Shown: in pieces, positions 15,825 to 25,600 of the stretch | Layout: the number at the start of each line of letters is the position of its first letter | Position numbering within the stretch: position 1 is the first letter of the stretch | Assembly: GCA_905221605.1 (NCBI GenBank) | Contig: CAJNDS010002690.1 | Coordinates: forward strand, 215,001 to 279,000 | DNA: 64,000 bases | From: Symbiodinium natans | Lineage: Eukaryota > Sar > Dinophyceae > Suessiales > Symbiodiniaceae | Direction: 5' to 3' | Program-made: the position numbers and the translations under genes | The notes under the pieces: generated by a model | What the model saw: the letters and a program-made list of their open reading frames with translations, nothing else | What the model was told of the DNA's origin: nothing | The model's database searches: none

Positions 15825-16457
15825 AGACCCCAAACCCTAAACCCTGAACCCTAAACCCCTAAACCCTAAACCCTAAACCCCAAACCCTGAACCCTGAACC
15901 CTAAACCCTAAACCCTCAAAACCCTAAACCCCCCTTAAGCCTCTTTGGGTGGAGGTTTGGGGAGTTTAGGCAGGCTGGAGCAGGAGGGCTTCGGGCGGGA
16001 GAGTTTCTTGTTAGGGTTGTCTGGGCTCAAGGGTTCAGGGTTTGGGGGTGAGGGTTTAGGGTGTGGGGTGTAGGGGTTTAGGGGGTGATATCGGGGTTTA
16101 GGGGTTTAGGGGTAGAGGCTCAGGGTTCAGGGTCTCTTTTGTTCAAGAGAATGTGTGGCTGGGGTTAAGGTTTCAGCGTTTACGGGCTTTGGTTCTTGAG
16201 TTGGGACTCAGGGTTTCAGGGTTTAAATGTTCAACGCGATACTGGAATATGTTGGAAGGTGGATGTTGGTCATGGCCTGGTCAAGGGAGTTTGAAACTCT
16301 AAGCCTTGAAGCCCGAAGGCTTCTGGAATTGTGGACACTGTCTGGGAACCCTAAACCCCAAACCCTATACCCTAACCTTTAAAGACTTAACCCTAAACCC
16401 GAAACCCTAAACCCTAAACCCCAAACCCTAAACCCTACTATAAGCCCTAATCCTCAG
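15825..16457. repeat. CCCTAAA-rich and TTTAGGG-rich decayed tracts
   Basis: CCCTAAA at 15825-15930 and 16345-16440, with mixed GGGTTTAGGG-like DNA between. No gene seen. Confidence 0.7.
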
Positions 16458-16530
16458 ACTTTTCAGCTACTGCTTGCGGAGTCCTGAGGAATGGCTGGTG
16501 AACGTACCGATCTTGCCTCCTGTCACGCAG
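16458..16530 (+). CDS. Exon-like island (LFSYCLRSPEEWLVNVPILP...)
   Basis: Acceptor-like ATCCTCAG| after CCCTAA repeats, frame LFSYCLRSPEEWLVNVPILP then PVTQ, up to CACGCAG before TTTAGGG. Product unknown. Confidence 0.4.
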
Positions 16531-16562
16531 TTTAGGGTGTACGGTTTAGGGGGTCAGGGGGT

Positions 16563-16701
16563 TTAGGGTTTTAGGGTCTAGGGTTACCCTAAACCCTAAA
16601 CCCTAAACCCTAAACCCTAAACCCTAAACCCTAAACCCAAAACCCTAAACCCTAAACCCTAAACCCTAAACCCTAAACCCTAAAGCTTGGTTCAGGGTTC
16701 A
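16563..16701. repeat. CCCTAAA tract
   Basis: About fourteen CCCTAAA units (16588-16684), with short TTTAGGG-like DNA in front. Confidence 0.85.
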
Positions 16702-16791
16702 GGCTCAGGGTCTTCGGATTCTTCTAACGGCAATGATGGTCCCTTTGCCTTCTTCAAAAGGCTCCGAAGCAAGAGCTCTTGGGTTTCATAA
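16702..16791 (+). CDS. Exon-like island with stop (GSGSSDSSNGNDGPFAFFKR...)
   Basis: Reads GSGSSDSSNGNDGPFAFFKR then LRSKSSWVS and TAA at 16789-16791, a plausible acidic/Ser to basic C-terminus. An alternative is splicing at AAG|GTATAT just after. A foldback related to family E follows from 16793. Confidence 0.35.
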   Translation, partial: GSGSSDSSNGNDGPFAFFKRLRSKSSWVS

Positions 16792-17790
16792 GGTATATAA
16801 GGGGCACACCAGGGCTCCCCTTCAAGGGTTCAGGGTTCAGGGTTTAGGGTTCACGGTTTAGGGGCCCATACGAAGGGACCACGGAACTCCCCGAAGCCCT
16901 AAACCCTAAACCCTACACCCGCCCTATGCTGACCCCTGGAACCTTTCCAAACCCTAAACCCTAAACCCTGAATCCTAAACCCCAAACCCCCAAACCCTAA
17001 ACCCCAAACCCTAAACCCCCAAACCCTAAACACCAAACCCTAAACCCTAAACCCTAAACCAACCAGCCCCGAGCCCTGGCGTCTCCGATCCCGATCCCAG
17101 GACCGAGAAGCTTAAGCTTAGGTTTAGGGTTTAGGGTTTTGGGGTTTAGGGGTTTTAGGTTTTTAGGGTTTTCGGGTTTTACGGTTTTAGGGTTTTAGGG
17201 TTTTAGGGTTTTCGGGTTTTAGGGTTTCAGGGTTTTAGGGTCTTAGGGTTTTAGGGTCTTAGGGTTTTAGGGTTTTAGGGTTTTAGGGTTTTAGGGGTTT
17301 AGGGGTTTAGGGGTTTAGGGGTTAGGGGTTTCGCTTAGCTTTAGGGTTTTAGTGGTTTAGGGTTTCGGGTTTCGGGTTTAGGGTAGACCTACTCATAAGA
17401 GTATATATATATATATTTATTTGTATGTATATATATATATACATATCAAGAGCCTGAATTGCCGCCCAACTAAAGCCACTGGTACCGTTTGAAGGGCCTA
17501 TAACCTGATGCATTAACGTACCCGAAGCTGCATCCGCCAGAGCCTAAACCCCAAACCCTAATGTGTATATTTGCGGCTGCTTTCAACTGAAATCTAAACC
17601 TTCTTGCCCTCGTAGGTCTGAACCCCCTAAACCCATTACCTTTAAAACAACATTTTTTCCGAGCCCCAAGCCACAAGCCTGAACCCGCTTGTGGGTTCCA
17701 GGGTTCCGGGTCAGGGTTGACAGGGTTTATTCCCTACACCCGAAACCCGAAACCCGAAACCCTAAACCCTAATTAAACCCTAAATCCTCC
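16792..17790. repeat. Mixed tracts: CCCTAAA, TTTTAGGG octamers, TA microsatellite
   Basis: CCCTAAA/CCCCAAA at 16900-17060, TTTTAGGG octamers at 17135-17300 with drifting variants to 17385, and (TA)n at 17401-17446. Spacer sequence follows, then CCCGAAA/CCCTAAA at 17738-17785. A minus-strand 68-codon frame at 17470-17676 has no convincing coding sense and is not called. Confidence 0.8.
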
Positions 17791-17895
17791 CACTTCCTCG
17801 AAAGGCTGGTGCTCGCCGGAACCTGCGCCTTGGATCGTCCTTCCGACCAGCTCACCCGGCCGCTGCTGGTGACGATCCTTGGCGGGCGGATGAGG
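17791..17895 (+). CDS. Exon-like island (HFLERLVLAGTCALDRPSDQ...)
   Basis: 35 codons, HFLERLVLAGTCALDRPSDQ then LTRPLLVTILGGRM, mostly G/C at third positions, ending GATGAGG|GTTTAGGG. The start may be at AAAG|G (17804) inside the island. One of the best readings in the window, but no family recognised. Confidence 0.5.
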
Positions 17896-18555
17896 GTTTA
17901 GGGTTTAGGGTTTAGGGTTTAGGGTTTAGGGTTTAGGGTTTAGGGTTTAGGGTTCAGGGAACCCACCCTAAATCCCTCTTTGGAGGCGTATGGGCTCTCG
18001 GGACTTCAGGCTGTCGGGGCTTTAGGAACTTCGGGGTGTGGGGACTTAAGGCTGTAGGGGCTCAGTGTGTGTAGGGATTAAGGGACTTAGGGGTTATGGT
18101 TCTAGCTCGCAAGGGTGTAGGGTTTAGGGTTTAGGGTTTGGGGTTTGGGGTATGGAGTTCTAAGGGTGAAAAGTTCAGGGTTTGAGGGCTTGAGGCCGTC
18201 GGGTTAGCGGTATCGAATTTGCGTCTAGGGCTTGTTCTTCGGGGTTTAGGGCTTTCGAGATGGCGGGGGATGGTCGGGGCTTGGGGTTTTGGGGTTGTGG
18301 GGCTCCGGGCTTCGGGTTCAGGGCTTAGGGTGCAGGAGGCGTTGTGGAGTTTCTTGGCAGGTGACGCTGATGGGCTGCTCGTTACTGCTCGCACAGGTTA
18401 AGCTCCCGTCACAGCTTTCTCGAAACCCTAAACACTAAACCCCAAACCCTAACCCCTAAACCCTGAACCCTAGACCCTGAACCCTAAAGACCTCTCACGG
18501 TCTGTATGCCTTGAGTCGATAGTCTCCTTTTCTTTTGGATCGAACCCATGGGAAT
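17896..18555. repeat. TTTAGGG tract and decayed GGGGTTTAG DNA
   Basis: A clean TTTAGGG run (17896-17955), then long degenerate G/T-rich DNA and short CCCTAAA (18421-18487). Frames at 18131-18401 are repeat translations. Confidence 0.7.
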
Positions 18556-18660
18556 ATGGGTGGTTGTCAAAATTATGATCCCTTTTGGGGTGCCCTGAAT
18601 ATTAGGTGCCCCACTATAATAGGGGTCCAAAAAAGGACCATAATTTTGACAACCACCCAT
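18556..18660. repeat. Foldback element, family F
   Basis: A 105-bp hairpin. The ends atgggtggttgtcaaaatta and taattttgacaaccacccat are part of 26-bp inverted arms that match at 25 of 26 positions. A degenerate relative lies at 19590-19685. No clear target duplication. Confidence 0.8.
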
Positions 18661-19250
18661 CTAAACCATAGCTTAGCGGAGCGTGCGAGTTGTGAATGAG
18701 TCCTCACAGTTGAGCTAGTCCTTAGAGCAGACACCCTGAACCCGAAACCCTTGCGTCCTTAAAGCCCCCAGACCCTAATTAAGCCCTGAACCCTAAGACC
18801 CTTAAGATTTTCTACTTTGAGGCGAAGTGTTTTGCGGGATTTGGTAGAGTTTAGAGGATCGGGCCGTTAGACCCTCAGCAGCCTGACTGGAACCCGAACA
18901 TTTAAACCGAACAAGACCCGAGTTTGGCCCAGGAACATCTACATCGTCTTCGCCTGGACTGTTACCCTAAACCCTAAACCCTAAACCCTAAACCCCAAAC
19001 CCTAAACCCTAAACCCTAAACCCTAATGTTGTGTGGGGGAGGGAGGCTTCCACGCCTCCCCGAAACCCCGAGCCCTCAACCCCAAGAGCCTAAACCCTTC
19101 TATCCCAAGAGCCGCACCAAGGTGCCCGGTAGAGATGTAGAGCAGGGTTTATATTTCTGTTTTTGGTGAGTGTATATAAGGTTCCTGTTTAATATTGGTG
19201 AGTGTTTATACCTGGTGTCCTTTTGGGGGTACAAGAAATATATAGAGATG
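18661..19250. other. Spacer with CCCTAAA tract and possible short exon
   Basis: CCCTAAA at 18964-19027. Just before it, 18918-18963 reads RVWPRNIYIVFAWTV on +, a possible exon without clear borders. Around 19140-19250 is repeat family G ('ggttcctgtttaatattggt'), also at 32655-32760. Confidence 0.4.
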
Positions 19251-19406
19251 TACTTGGAGGTTCATGGGACTTAATAACCACTTATAACTGGGCTTATAAC
19301 CCCACTTATAATCGGGATAACCCCCTAAAAGGCCCTTTAGGGGCAGTATAAGTGGGGTTATAAGTGCAGTTATAATTGGTTAGTAAGTACCATGAACCTT
19401 CAAGTA
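19251..19406. repeat. Foldback element P1, clean copy
   Basis: tacttggaggttcatgg...ccatgaaccttcaagta. TAGAGAT occurs on both sides (ending 19249 and from about 19405), a candidate 7-bp target duplication. Confidence 0.8.
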
Positions 19407-19465
19407 GAGATACGTTGAAGGCACCCTTCAGCAGTTGACAGTATGCCGGTCTGGTATGAACACAG
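19407..19465 (+). CDS. Exon-like island after foldback P1
   Basis: After CAAGTAG| the frame reads RYVEGTLQQLTVCRSGMNT up to CACAGGGTTTAGGG. Short, but as at 12136 it directly follows the right end of a P1 element. Confidence 0.3.
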
Positions 19466-19850
19466 GGTTTAGGGGTTTGAGGTGGAGGGTTGAGGATTAA
19501 GGGTTTAGGGTTTGCAGGTTCAGGGTTTAGGGTTTAAATTTAAGGTTTAGAGTTCAGGGTTTAGGAATGACCTAGTTTTAGGCAGAGAGCTTCAGAATAT
19601 GGCCCGTTTTGGGATCCTCATTATCAGGAGGACCCTAAAATTTGGTCACCAAAACAGACCATGATTTTGAGAACTGACCTCCTATGTTTTAGTGAACTCT
19701 TTCAATAAATCTCTAGACCAAATATGTGAAGTACAAGTTAACGGACATGAAAGATGACGAAACGTAAGAAATCCATGTCTGTGAGAAGTGAATGCCAGTC
19801 CAACAGCCCCCCAAGCCCTGGTCGTCGAGCACTAGACTTGGTTGGGCTAG
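19466..19850. other. TTTAGGG-like DNA and low-copy spacer
   Basis: Degenerate TTTAGGG, a family F relative (19590-19685), then low-copy DNA without convincing coding sense. Confidence 0.4.
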
Positions 19851-20093
19851 GAAGTTCTTTGTACTTATTCACCAATTGTAACTGTACTTCTAACCCACTT
19901 CATAAGCCCTTTAAGTGCCCTAGTATGGCTACCCTATACCCTAAACCCTAAACCTAAACCCTAAACCCTAAACCCTAAACCCTAAACCCTAAACCCTAAA
20001 CCCTAAACCCTAAACCCTAAACCCTAAACCCTAAACCCTAAACCCTAAACCCTAAACCCTAAACCGTTCAGAAGTACCATGAACCTCCAAGAA
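19851..20093. repeat. Foldback P1 with a long CCCTAAA tract in its centre
   Basis: Left arm 'gtacttattcaccaattgta' and right end 'agtaccatgaacctccaa' are P1. About 135 bp of almost pure CCCTAAA (19930-20064) replaces the loop and part of the right arm. Confidence 0.75.
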
Positions 20094-20181
20094 GAGCATA
20101 GGCTTCAGGGCCTTTGGGGCCTTGAGGGCCCTTAAGGGCCCTTAGGGTCTGGGGTTTCGGGTTTCAGGTTTAGGGCTTCCG

Positions 20182-20300
20182 GTCGTTGTAGCGAGGACTG
20201 CTCACTTCATCCCGAGTCCCGGGCTGCGATGGCTCCTGGTCGGCGTGACCTTTTTCATGTACGGCTTCGCGCGGACCCCCGGAGCGTGCTTGGGAGTTGG
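20182..20300 (+). CDS. Exon-like island (VVVARTAHFIPSPGLRWLLV...)
   Basis: 40 codons: VVVARTAHFIPSPGLRWLLV then GVTFFMYGFARTPGACLG. Possible membrane segment. TTTAGGG-like DNA follows. Borders uncertain. Confidence 0.45.
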
Positions 20301-20784
20301 GTTGTGGGTTTCAGGGTTCAGGGTTTAGGGGTTAGGGCCGCAGGAAGCTGGGCAAAAAGCATTTTGACGCCGTAAACCCTAAACCCCAAACCCTAAACCC
20401 TAGACCCTAAACCCTAAACCGTAAACCCCTAAACCCTAAACCCTACACCCCAGCCGTTTCGGGAGGGTTCATCTTTACGCCCCAAGGCCCTGCGCTCCAG
20501 CGGTTGGGATGCAGGGGTTAGAGGTTTAGGGTTTGGAGTTTAGATCAAAATGAAACGAGGCTTGTGAACCATGAAGCCACCCAATCCCTACAAGTTGAAT
20601 GTCCTTCTTGTATGGCAACTCTACGGTTTCCCCCCCCCGCCCCCCGCCGCCCCAAGTTGTAGGTATTAAGGATTAAGAAGGCTTCCCTGAACAAGCTGAA
20701 GAAGAAGCTAACCCTACACCCTAAACCCTAAACCCTGAACCCTGTACCCTGAACCCTGAACCCTGAACCCTGAACCCTGAACCT
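20301..20784. repeat. CCCTAAA and CCCTGAA tracts with spacer
   Basis: CCCTAAA at 20375-20455, poly(C) near 20632-20650, and a pure CCCTGAA variant run (20733-20783) ending at the next island. Confidence 0.75.
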
Positions 20785-20880
20785 CCTTCGTTTGGAAACG
20801 TCCACCTCACCATTTCGGCTACGCCGAGAGTAGTTTTTGTACGCACCCTCAAGCAGGACACGTACCTTGATTTTTTGCGG
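20785..20880 (+). CDS. Exon-like island (PSFGNVHLTISATPRVVFVR...)
   Basis: Exactly 32 codons between CCCTGAACCT and GTTTAGGG: PSFGNVHLTISATPRVVFVR then TLKQDTYLDFLR. The TTTAGGG tract starts at the first base after the last codon, so GT of GTTTAGGG would be the donor. Confidence 0.5.
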
Positions 20881-21635
20881 GTTTAGGGAGTTTAGGGAGT
20901 TTAGGGTTTAGGGTTTAGGGTTTAGGGTTTCGGCCTGAAACCTTAAGCCCTAAACTCGATTTCCCCCTTGTTGATAGGTGCAGGGCAGAACTTAGGCAGA
21001 ACTTGGTCAACCGCCTTCTGTCGTGACTCCTGCCGTGTAGAGTTTAGGATGTCGGCCAAACCCAGAACCCAAACCCTCAACCCTCAACCCTCAACCCTAA
21101 ACCCTAAGCCCTAAGCCCTAAGCCCTAAACCCTAAACCCTAGACCCTGGGAAGCCCTCTCAAGGCCCAGAGTAGGCCTTTATTCCCTTTTTTAAGGTTTA
21201 GGGTCCCTGTAATCCCCTTTAAAACAAGAAGATTCCTAGGCTACTCTCGGATCTAGCCCTTCATTTCTGGGAAACATGAGCAAGCCTCCTGGCCTTAGGC
21301 TTCTCAAGGTCTGAAGGTGTTCCAGGCCGAGGTTGAGCTGGGCTCCCCTGTCGAACGCTAAACCCTGAAGCCTGAAGCTCAAACCCTGGGCCCCTAAACC
21401 TTCTTAGACCCCGTAAACCCCCCTAAGCCCTGAACCCAAAACCCCAAACCCTAAACCCTGAACCCCAAACCCAAACCCCAAACCCCAAACCCCAAACCCC
21501 AAACCCCAAACCCCAAACCCCAAACCCCAAACCCCAAACCCCAAACCCCAAACCCCAAACCCCAAACCCCAAACCCCAAACCCTAAACCCTAAACCCTAA
21601 ACCCTAAACCCTAAACCCTAAACCCTAAACCCGAG
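20881..21635. repeat. TTTAGGG tract, family D relative, CCCCAAA and CCCTAAA arrays
   Basis: TTTAGGG at 20881-20932, CCCTAAG/CCCTAAA at 21085-21145, family D at about 21165-21265, then a pure CCCCAAA array of about 16 units (21470-21578) switching to CCCTAAA (21579-21632). Confidence 0.85.
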
Positions 21636-21725
21636 GCCTCAGTGGACATGGTGAAGTGGGCCTCGATGTACCGCGAGGATGTGGATCCGGACACCTCAGG
21701 TAGCCACCTGCGCCACTGGACATGG
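21636..21725 (+). CDS. Exon-like island (ASVDMVKWASMYREDVDPDT...)
   Basis: 90 bp, phase 0 at both ends, between CCCTAAACCCGAG| and |GTTTAGGG: ASVDMVKWASMYREDVDPDT then SGSHLRHWTW. Both splice-like borders lie in the telomere-like tracts themselves. The minus strand is open too but reads less naturally. Confidence 0.5.
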
Positions 21726-22228
21726 GTTTAGGGTTTGGGGTTTGGGTTTAGGGTTTAGGGTTTAGGGATTAGGGTTTAGGGTTTAGGGTCCAGGGTTTAG
21801 GGTTTTGGGTCCAGGGTTTAGGGTTTAGGGTTCAGGGTTTAGGGTCCGAGTAGGCAAAACCCCCTGTTTGTTCTTAGGCCTAGCTGGGAGCTAGATACTT
21901 TTGGGTTGGGACCTGAAAAGCGCAAGTGTCAGCAGCAGTGATACTGAATCGGAAGTTGCCAACTGCTACAAATCCGACTGCTTCCTGGGGTTGGCACCAT
22001 GTTCATGGGATGTACGGGTCTCCGAATTCTCTGAACCCTACAATTCCTTAATGCGCCTAAAACCCAAAACCCTATAATACTTAAACCCTGAACTCCACGA
22101 CCTTCAACCCCCTTGGTTAACCCCTCAATCACTATGCCCCGCATGACATCAACGGAACCTGACGGAACCTTCAACTACAACCTAAACCCTAAGCCCTAAA
22201 CTTGCCCTAAACCCTAAACCCTAAACAG
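21726..22228. repeat. TTTAGGG tract and spacer
   Basis: TTTAGGG with TTCAGGG/TCCAGGG variants (21726-21848), then low-copy DNA, and CCCTAAA at 22181-22226. Confidence 0.7.
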
Positions 22229-22295
22229 GGTCGTATGGGGACACAACATGAACTTGCCGGAGCACACCCGAAACTGCCCGGTCTTCCGCCTCATG
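22229..22295 (+). CDS. Exon-like island (VVWGHNMNLPEHTRNCPVFR...)
   Basis: After CCCTAAACAG|GG the frame reads VVWGHNMNLPEHTRNCPVFR then LM. No TTTAGGG tract follows directly, and a TAG comes at 22296. Another + frame is open, so confidence is modest. Confidence 0.3.
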
Positions 22296-22733
22296 TAGTT
22301 TTTTGGTCTAGTCTGTCAAAGCAACAGAAGCACATGACACAGCCCCAAGCCTTAAACCCTGTAAGCCTTAAGCCTTTGACGCCCCAAGCCTTAAACGTCT
22401 TGAACCCTAAACGCCTTGAACCCTAAAGCCTCAACCCGTAGCCCTGAACCCGAGATCCTAAACCCTAAACGTCTTAAACCCTAAACGTCCCTTGTACCCT
22501 AAACCCTAAACCCTAAACCCTAAACCCTAAACCCTAAACCCTAAACCCTAAACCCTAAACCCTAAACCCTAAACCCTAAACCCTAAACCCTAAACCCTAA
22601 ACCCTAAACCCTAAACCCTAAACCCTAAACCCTAACCCAAACCCTAAACCCTAAACCCCAAACCCTAAACCCTAAGGCCCTAAACCCTAAACCCTAAACC
22701 CTAAACCCTAAACCCTAAACCCTAAACCCTAAG
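22296..22733 (+). repeat. CCCTAAA array
   Basis: Degenerate CCTTAAACCCT copies lead into a long CCCTAAA array (22495-22733, about 33 units with a few variants). Confidence 0.85.
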
Positions 22734-22813
22734 GCTATGCGTCCGCCCTGGGCCTCATCGCCATCTTCGGGGCCTACGGCGTCGTCTACCTGCTGGGCAC
22801 CCAGCGTTTTGTG
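22734..22813 (+). CDS. Exon-like island, membrane-like (YASALGLIAIFGAYGVVYLL...)
   Basis: After CCCTAAG|G it reads YASALGLIAIFGAYGVVYLL then GTQRFV, a good transmembrane segment, followed within a few bases by GTTTAGGG repeats (22813-22885). Codons end mostly in C or G. Function unknown. Confidence 0.5.
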
Positions 22814-23990
22814 TGTTTAGGGTTTAGGGTTTGGGGTTTAGGGTTTAGGGTTTAGGGTTTGGGGTTTAGGGTTTAGGGTTTAGGGGTTGGGAGGTTGCCC
22901 CCTGATACGAACTGCCCTTAAGAGGGATTCTAATAGGGGAGGTACAATAATCCCTTACTATTAAGGACTGTTATAGGTATAAGAGTGATTAGAATTGGGG
23001 TACTAGAATCCCTATGAAGGACTGTTATAGTGTAAGGGGGAAGATCCCAAGGTCTCAGGGTCGAACGAAGGTTTTAGGGTTTGCTCATGGCCGAAGACCT
23101 AAGCAGAACCCTATATACCCTCAATGTACGGTTTAGGGTTTAGGGTTTAGGGTTTAGGGTTTAGGGTTTAGGGTTTAGGGTTTAAGAAATATTCAACATA
23201 CCTCTTGGGCATACCCTCAAAAGAAATCAGGGAGTATGGGAGGGGAAGATCCTTCCTATATTCTCCTTTTATGGGTTTAGGGTATGGGTTGGGGGTATCT
23301 TGAATCATTCTGAGATCCCTAACCCGAAACCCTGAAACCTAAACCCCAAACCTTCATACCTAGAAGCCCCCCAAGCCCCTCAATTCGAATCAGGCTTTCG
23401 GATTTTTTGGAGTCCAGGGGTTTAGGGTTTAGGGCTGAGGGTTAAGGGGTTAAGGTTTGGGGTTTCAAGCCCCAAGCCCTCAACCAGCCCTATACATCAA
23501 CCCTAAACCCCCTACCCGAGACTCTAAACCCCAAGTTTATAGAACCCCAACTGGGCACTTAACCCCTAAACCCCAAACCCCAAAACTGCATGGGAGTTTA
23601 GGAAACTACGGGACCCCAATTATAGACCTCCAGAATAGTCGGATTCCCTTCGAATAGGGACCCCAAAAAGGTACCTGTACTATCGCAAACCCCCACATCC
23701 CCAAACTCCCCAAATCCCCAAGCTCCCCAAACCCCAACCCCAAACCCCAAACCCTAAACCCTAAACCCTAAACCCTAAACCCCAAACCCCAAACCCCTAA
23801 CCCCTAACCCCTAACCCCTAAACCCTAACCCCTAACCCCTCAACCCTAAACCCTAAACCTTGAACCCTAAACCCTAAACCCTAAACCCCTAAACCCCTAA
23901 CCCCCAACCCCTAAACCCTACACCCTAAACCCTAAACCCTAAACCCTAAACCCTAAACCCTAAACCCCAAACCCTAAACCCCAAACCACA
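22814..23990. repeat. Tracts, foldback M pair and family A copy
   Basis: TTTAGGG (22814-22885, 23128-23188). Two adjacent family M-like repeats (22905-23050) share 'aaggactgttatag'. A family A fragment lies at 23600-23697. CCCCAAA/CCCCTAA/CCCTAAA blocks fill 23725-23990. No convincing coding sense. Confidence 0.75.
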
Positions 23991-24070
23991 ACCAACTCGA
24001 GGTGCCGTTTGACAGAAGTCCTTTCAAGCTACGAGGAGAGAGCCGCTTGCCTAAGACTCCAAGCATACAG
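23991..24070 (+). CDS. Exon-like island (QLEVPFDRSPFKLRGESRLP...)
   Basis: Reads QLEVPFDRSPFKLRGESRLP then KTPSIQ, with a donor-like CAG|GTTGGT, between a CCCTAAA/CCCCAAA tract and a TTTAGGG tract (24084-24150). Confidence 0.45.
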
Positions 24071-24083
24071 GTTGGTTGAGGAT

Positions 24084-24346
24084 TTAGGGTTTAGGGTTTA
24101 GGGTTTAGGGTTTAGGGTTTAGGGTTAGGGCTTAGGGCTTAGGGCTTAGGACCCGAAACCCCCCGACCCCAATCCCTGTAGACCTCAGCCCCAAGATTCA
24201 ACCCTAAGCCTAGAAACCCCAAACCTGTGAGGCCCAAACCTATACACAGTACCTACTTTCTCGGTGGTTCTTAACTCGATCCTGTGCCTTGGAATATGTA
24301 TGTGTGTGTATAAACCCTAAACCCTAAACCCTAAACCCTGAACCCT
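24084..24346. repeat. TTTAGGG tract, spacer, CCCTAAA tract
   Basis: TTTAGGG and TTAGGGC variants to 24150, low-copy spacer, CCCTAAA at 24312-24346. Confidence 0.8.
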
Positions 24347-24430
24347 TATAAGTTCTTGCTGAACGCAGACCCCGAAAGCTTGCGGCCCCAATGCTACATT
24401 GGGACTTGGCGACTTGTGTCAGGGCTTTGG
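24347..24430 (+). CDS. Exon-like island (YKFLLNADPESLRPQCYIGT...)
   Basis: 28 codons, YKFLLNADPESLRPQCYIGT then WRLVSGLW, ending at TGG|GTTCAGGG, where a TTCAGGG/TTTAGGG tract starts. The left side is CCCTAAA/CCCTGAA. Confidence 0.45.
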
Positions 24431-24615
24431 GTTCAGGGTTCAGGGTTCAGGGTTTAGGGTTTAGGGTTCAGGGTTCAGGGTTTAGGGTTTAGGGTTTAGG
24501 GTTTAGGGTTCAGGGCTTAGGGTTTAGGGTTTAGTAGGGTTTAGGGTTTAGGGTTTAGGGTATAAGCTTCACCCCTCGGCCTCCACCCCGCCTCGCGGGC
24601 GCTTGGCTTTCTTAG
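24431..24615 (+). repeat. TTCAGGG/TTTAGGG tract and short spacer
   Basis: The tract (24431-24565) is followed by 50 bp ending in a GGCTTTCTTAG acceptor-like site. Confidence 0.75.
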
Positions 24616-24673
24616 GTCTGGTACCTGTGCATGAACATCGGAAGCAAGGTGATCATGCTCATGTTGTTCGGTG
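24616..24673 (+). CDS. Exon-like island with both canonical-type borders (VWYLCMNIGSKVIMLMLFG)
   Basis: TTTCTTAG| acceptor, 19 codons VWYLCMNIGSKVIMLMLFG, donor TCGGTG|GTATCC. Hydrophobic, could be part of a membrane helix. Its borders do not use telomere-like repeats. Confidence 0.45.
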
Positions 24674-25518
24674 GTATCCGATCCAGCCGCCCGTCAAGAA
24701 GATGGGTAAAGCGCCGGCGACAACCCCGCAACCACCCTAAAGCCCAAATCCCAAACCCTAAACCTTTAAATCCCTATAACAACAGCCCTTTCTCTGTTGT
24801 CTTTGTCTAAATCCTTCTAGATGTATATACATATGTATGTTTTCATTGACATATAGGGTTTTGGATTCAGGATTCAGGAGTTTAGCTTCTTTTGACAGGG
24901 TTCTTTCGGAATTAGCTACCATGGCCTGGGGGTGTTTTAGTTCTGCCTTATCTACACTAAACCCTAAACCCTAAACCCTAAACCCTAAACCCTAAACCCT
25001 AAACCCTAAACCCTAAACCCTAAACCCTAAACCCTAAACCCTAACCTTAAACCCGAACCAAAGCCTTCCAACCCAAAACATTGCAAAAGCAAATACCGAA
25101 ATTCCCGACCAGATCATGCCTGTAAGGCGAGGGTGTTGGGGACGTATTTGAAAGGGCTTTGGGCTTGTGGTTCAGGGTTTAGGTGGAGTGGGGCGGGGGG
25201 TATATATGGGGCCAATATTCTCTTACGTAAACTTATTAAAGCTTATTAGGGCTTGTTTGGCTTACTAAGGCCGCATTTGGGGTGTATGACGCTCTCACAC
25301 CGTTGGGGTGGGGTATAGGGCCTAGAGGGCGGCAGAGGGTGGGGGGGGGGGGGGGGGGGATGGGGGGGGCCTTTTCGGGCCGGCCAAAATCACACTGCAC
25401 CTGGAGTTTCCCATGCCATCCCCTGTGTAAGTTGGTCCGGTGCAGGCGTTGTCTTGATGTGAGGTTTTAGGGTTTGGAGCACAAAAAGCCCTCTAACGAT
25501 CTCGCTTTGCTGCTGCAG
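24674..25518. other. Spacer with CCCTAAA tract and poly(G)
   Basis: CCCTAAA at 24957-25047, a G-rich block with a ~25-base G run near 25336-25370. The ATG frame at 25282-25470 spans the G run and is not convincing. An acceptor-like CTTTGCTGCTGCAG ends at 25518. Confidence 0.45.
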
Positions 25519-25600
25519 GTAGATACCACGACCTCATCGTAAACATGTGGCGCGGTGCATCCAAGTGGGTTCGGGCAAAGGGCTGGTTTCCACAGCCTCC
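25519..25600 (+). CDS. Exon-like island (RYHDLIVNMWRGASKWVRAK...)
   Basis: After CGCTTTGCTGCTGCAG|GT the frame reads RYHDLIVNMWRGASKWVRAK then GWFPQPPP. The 3' side runs straight into CCCTAAA, so the donor is not identified. Confidence 0.45.
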
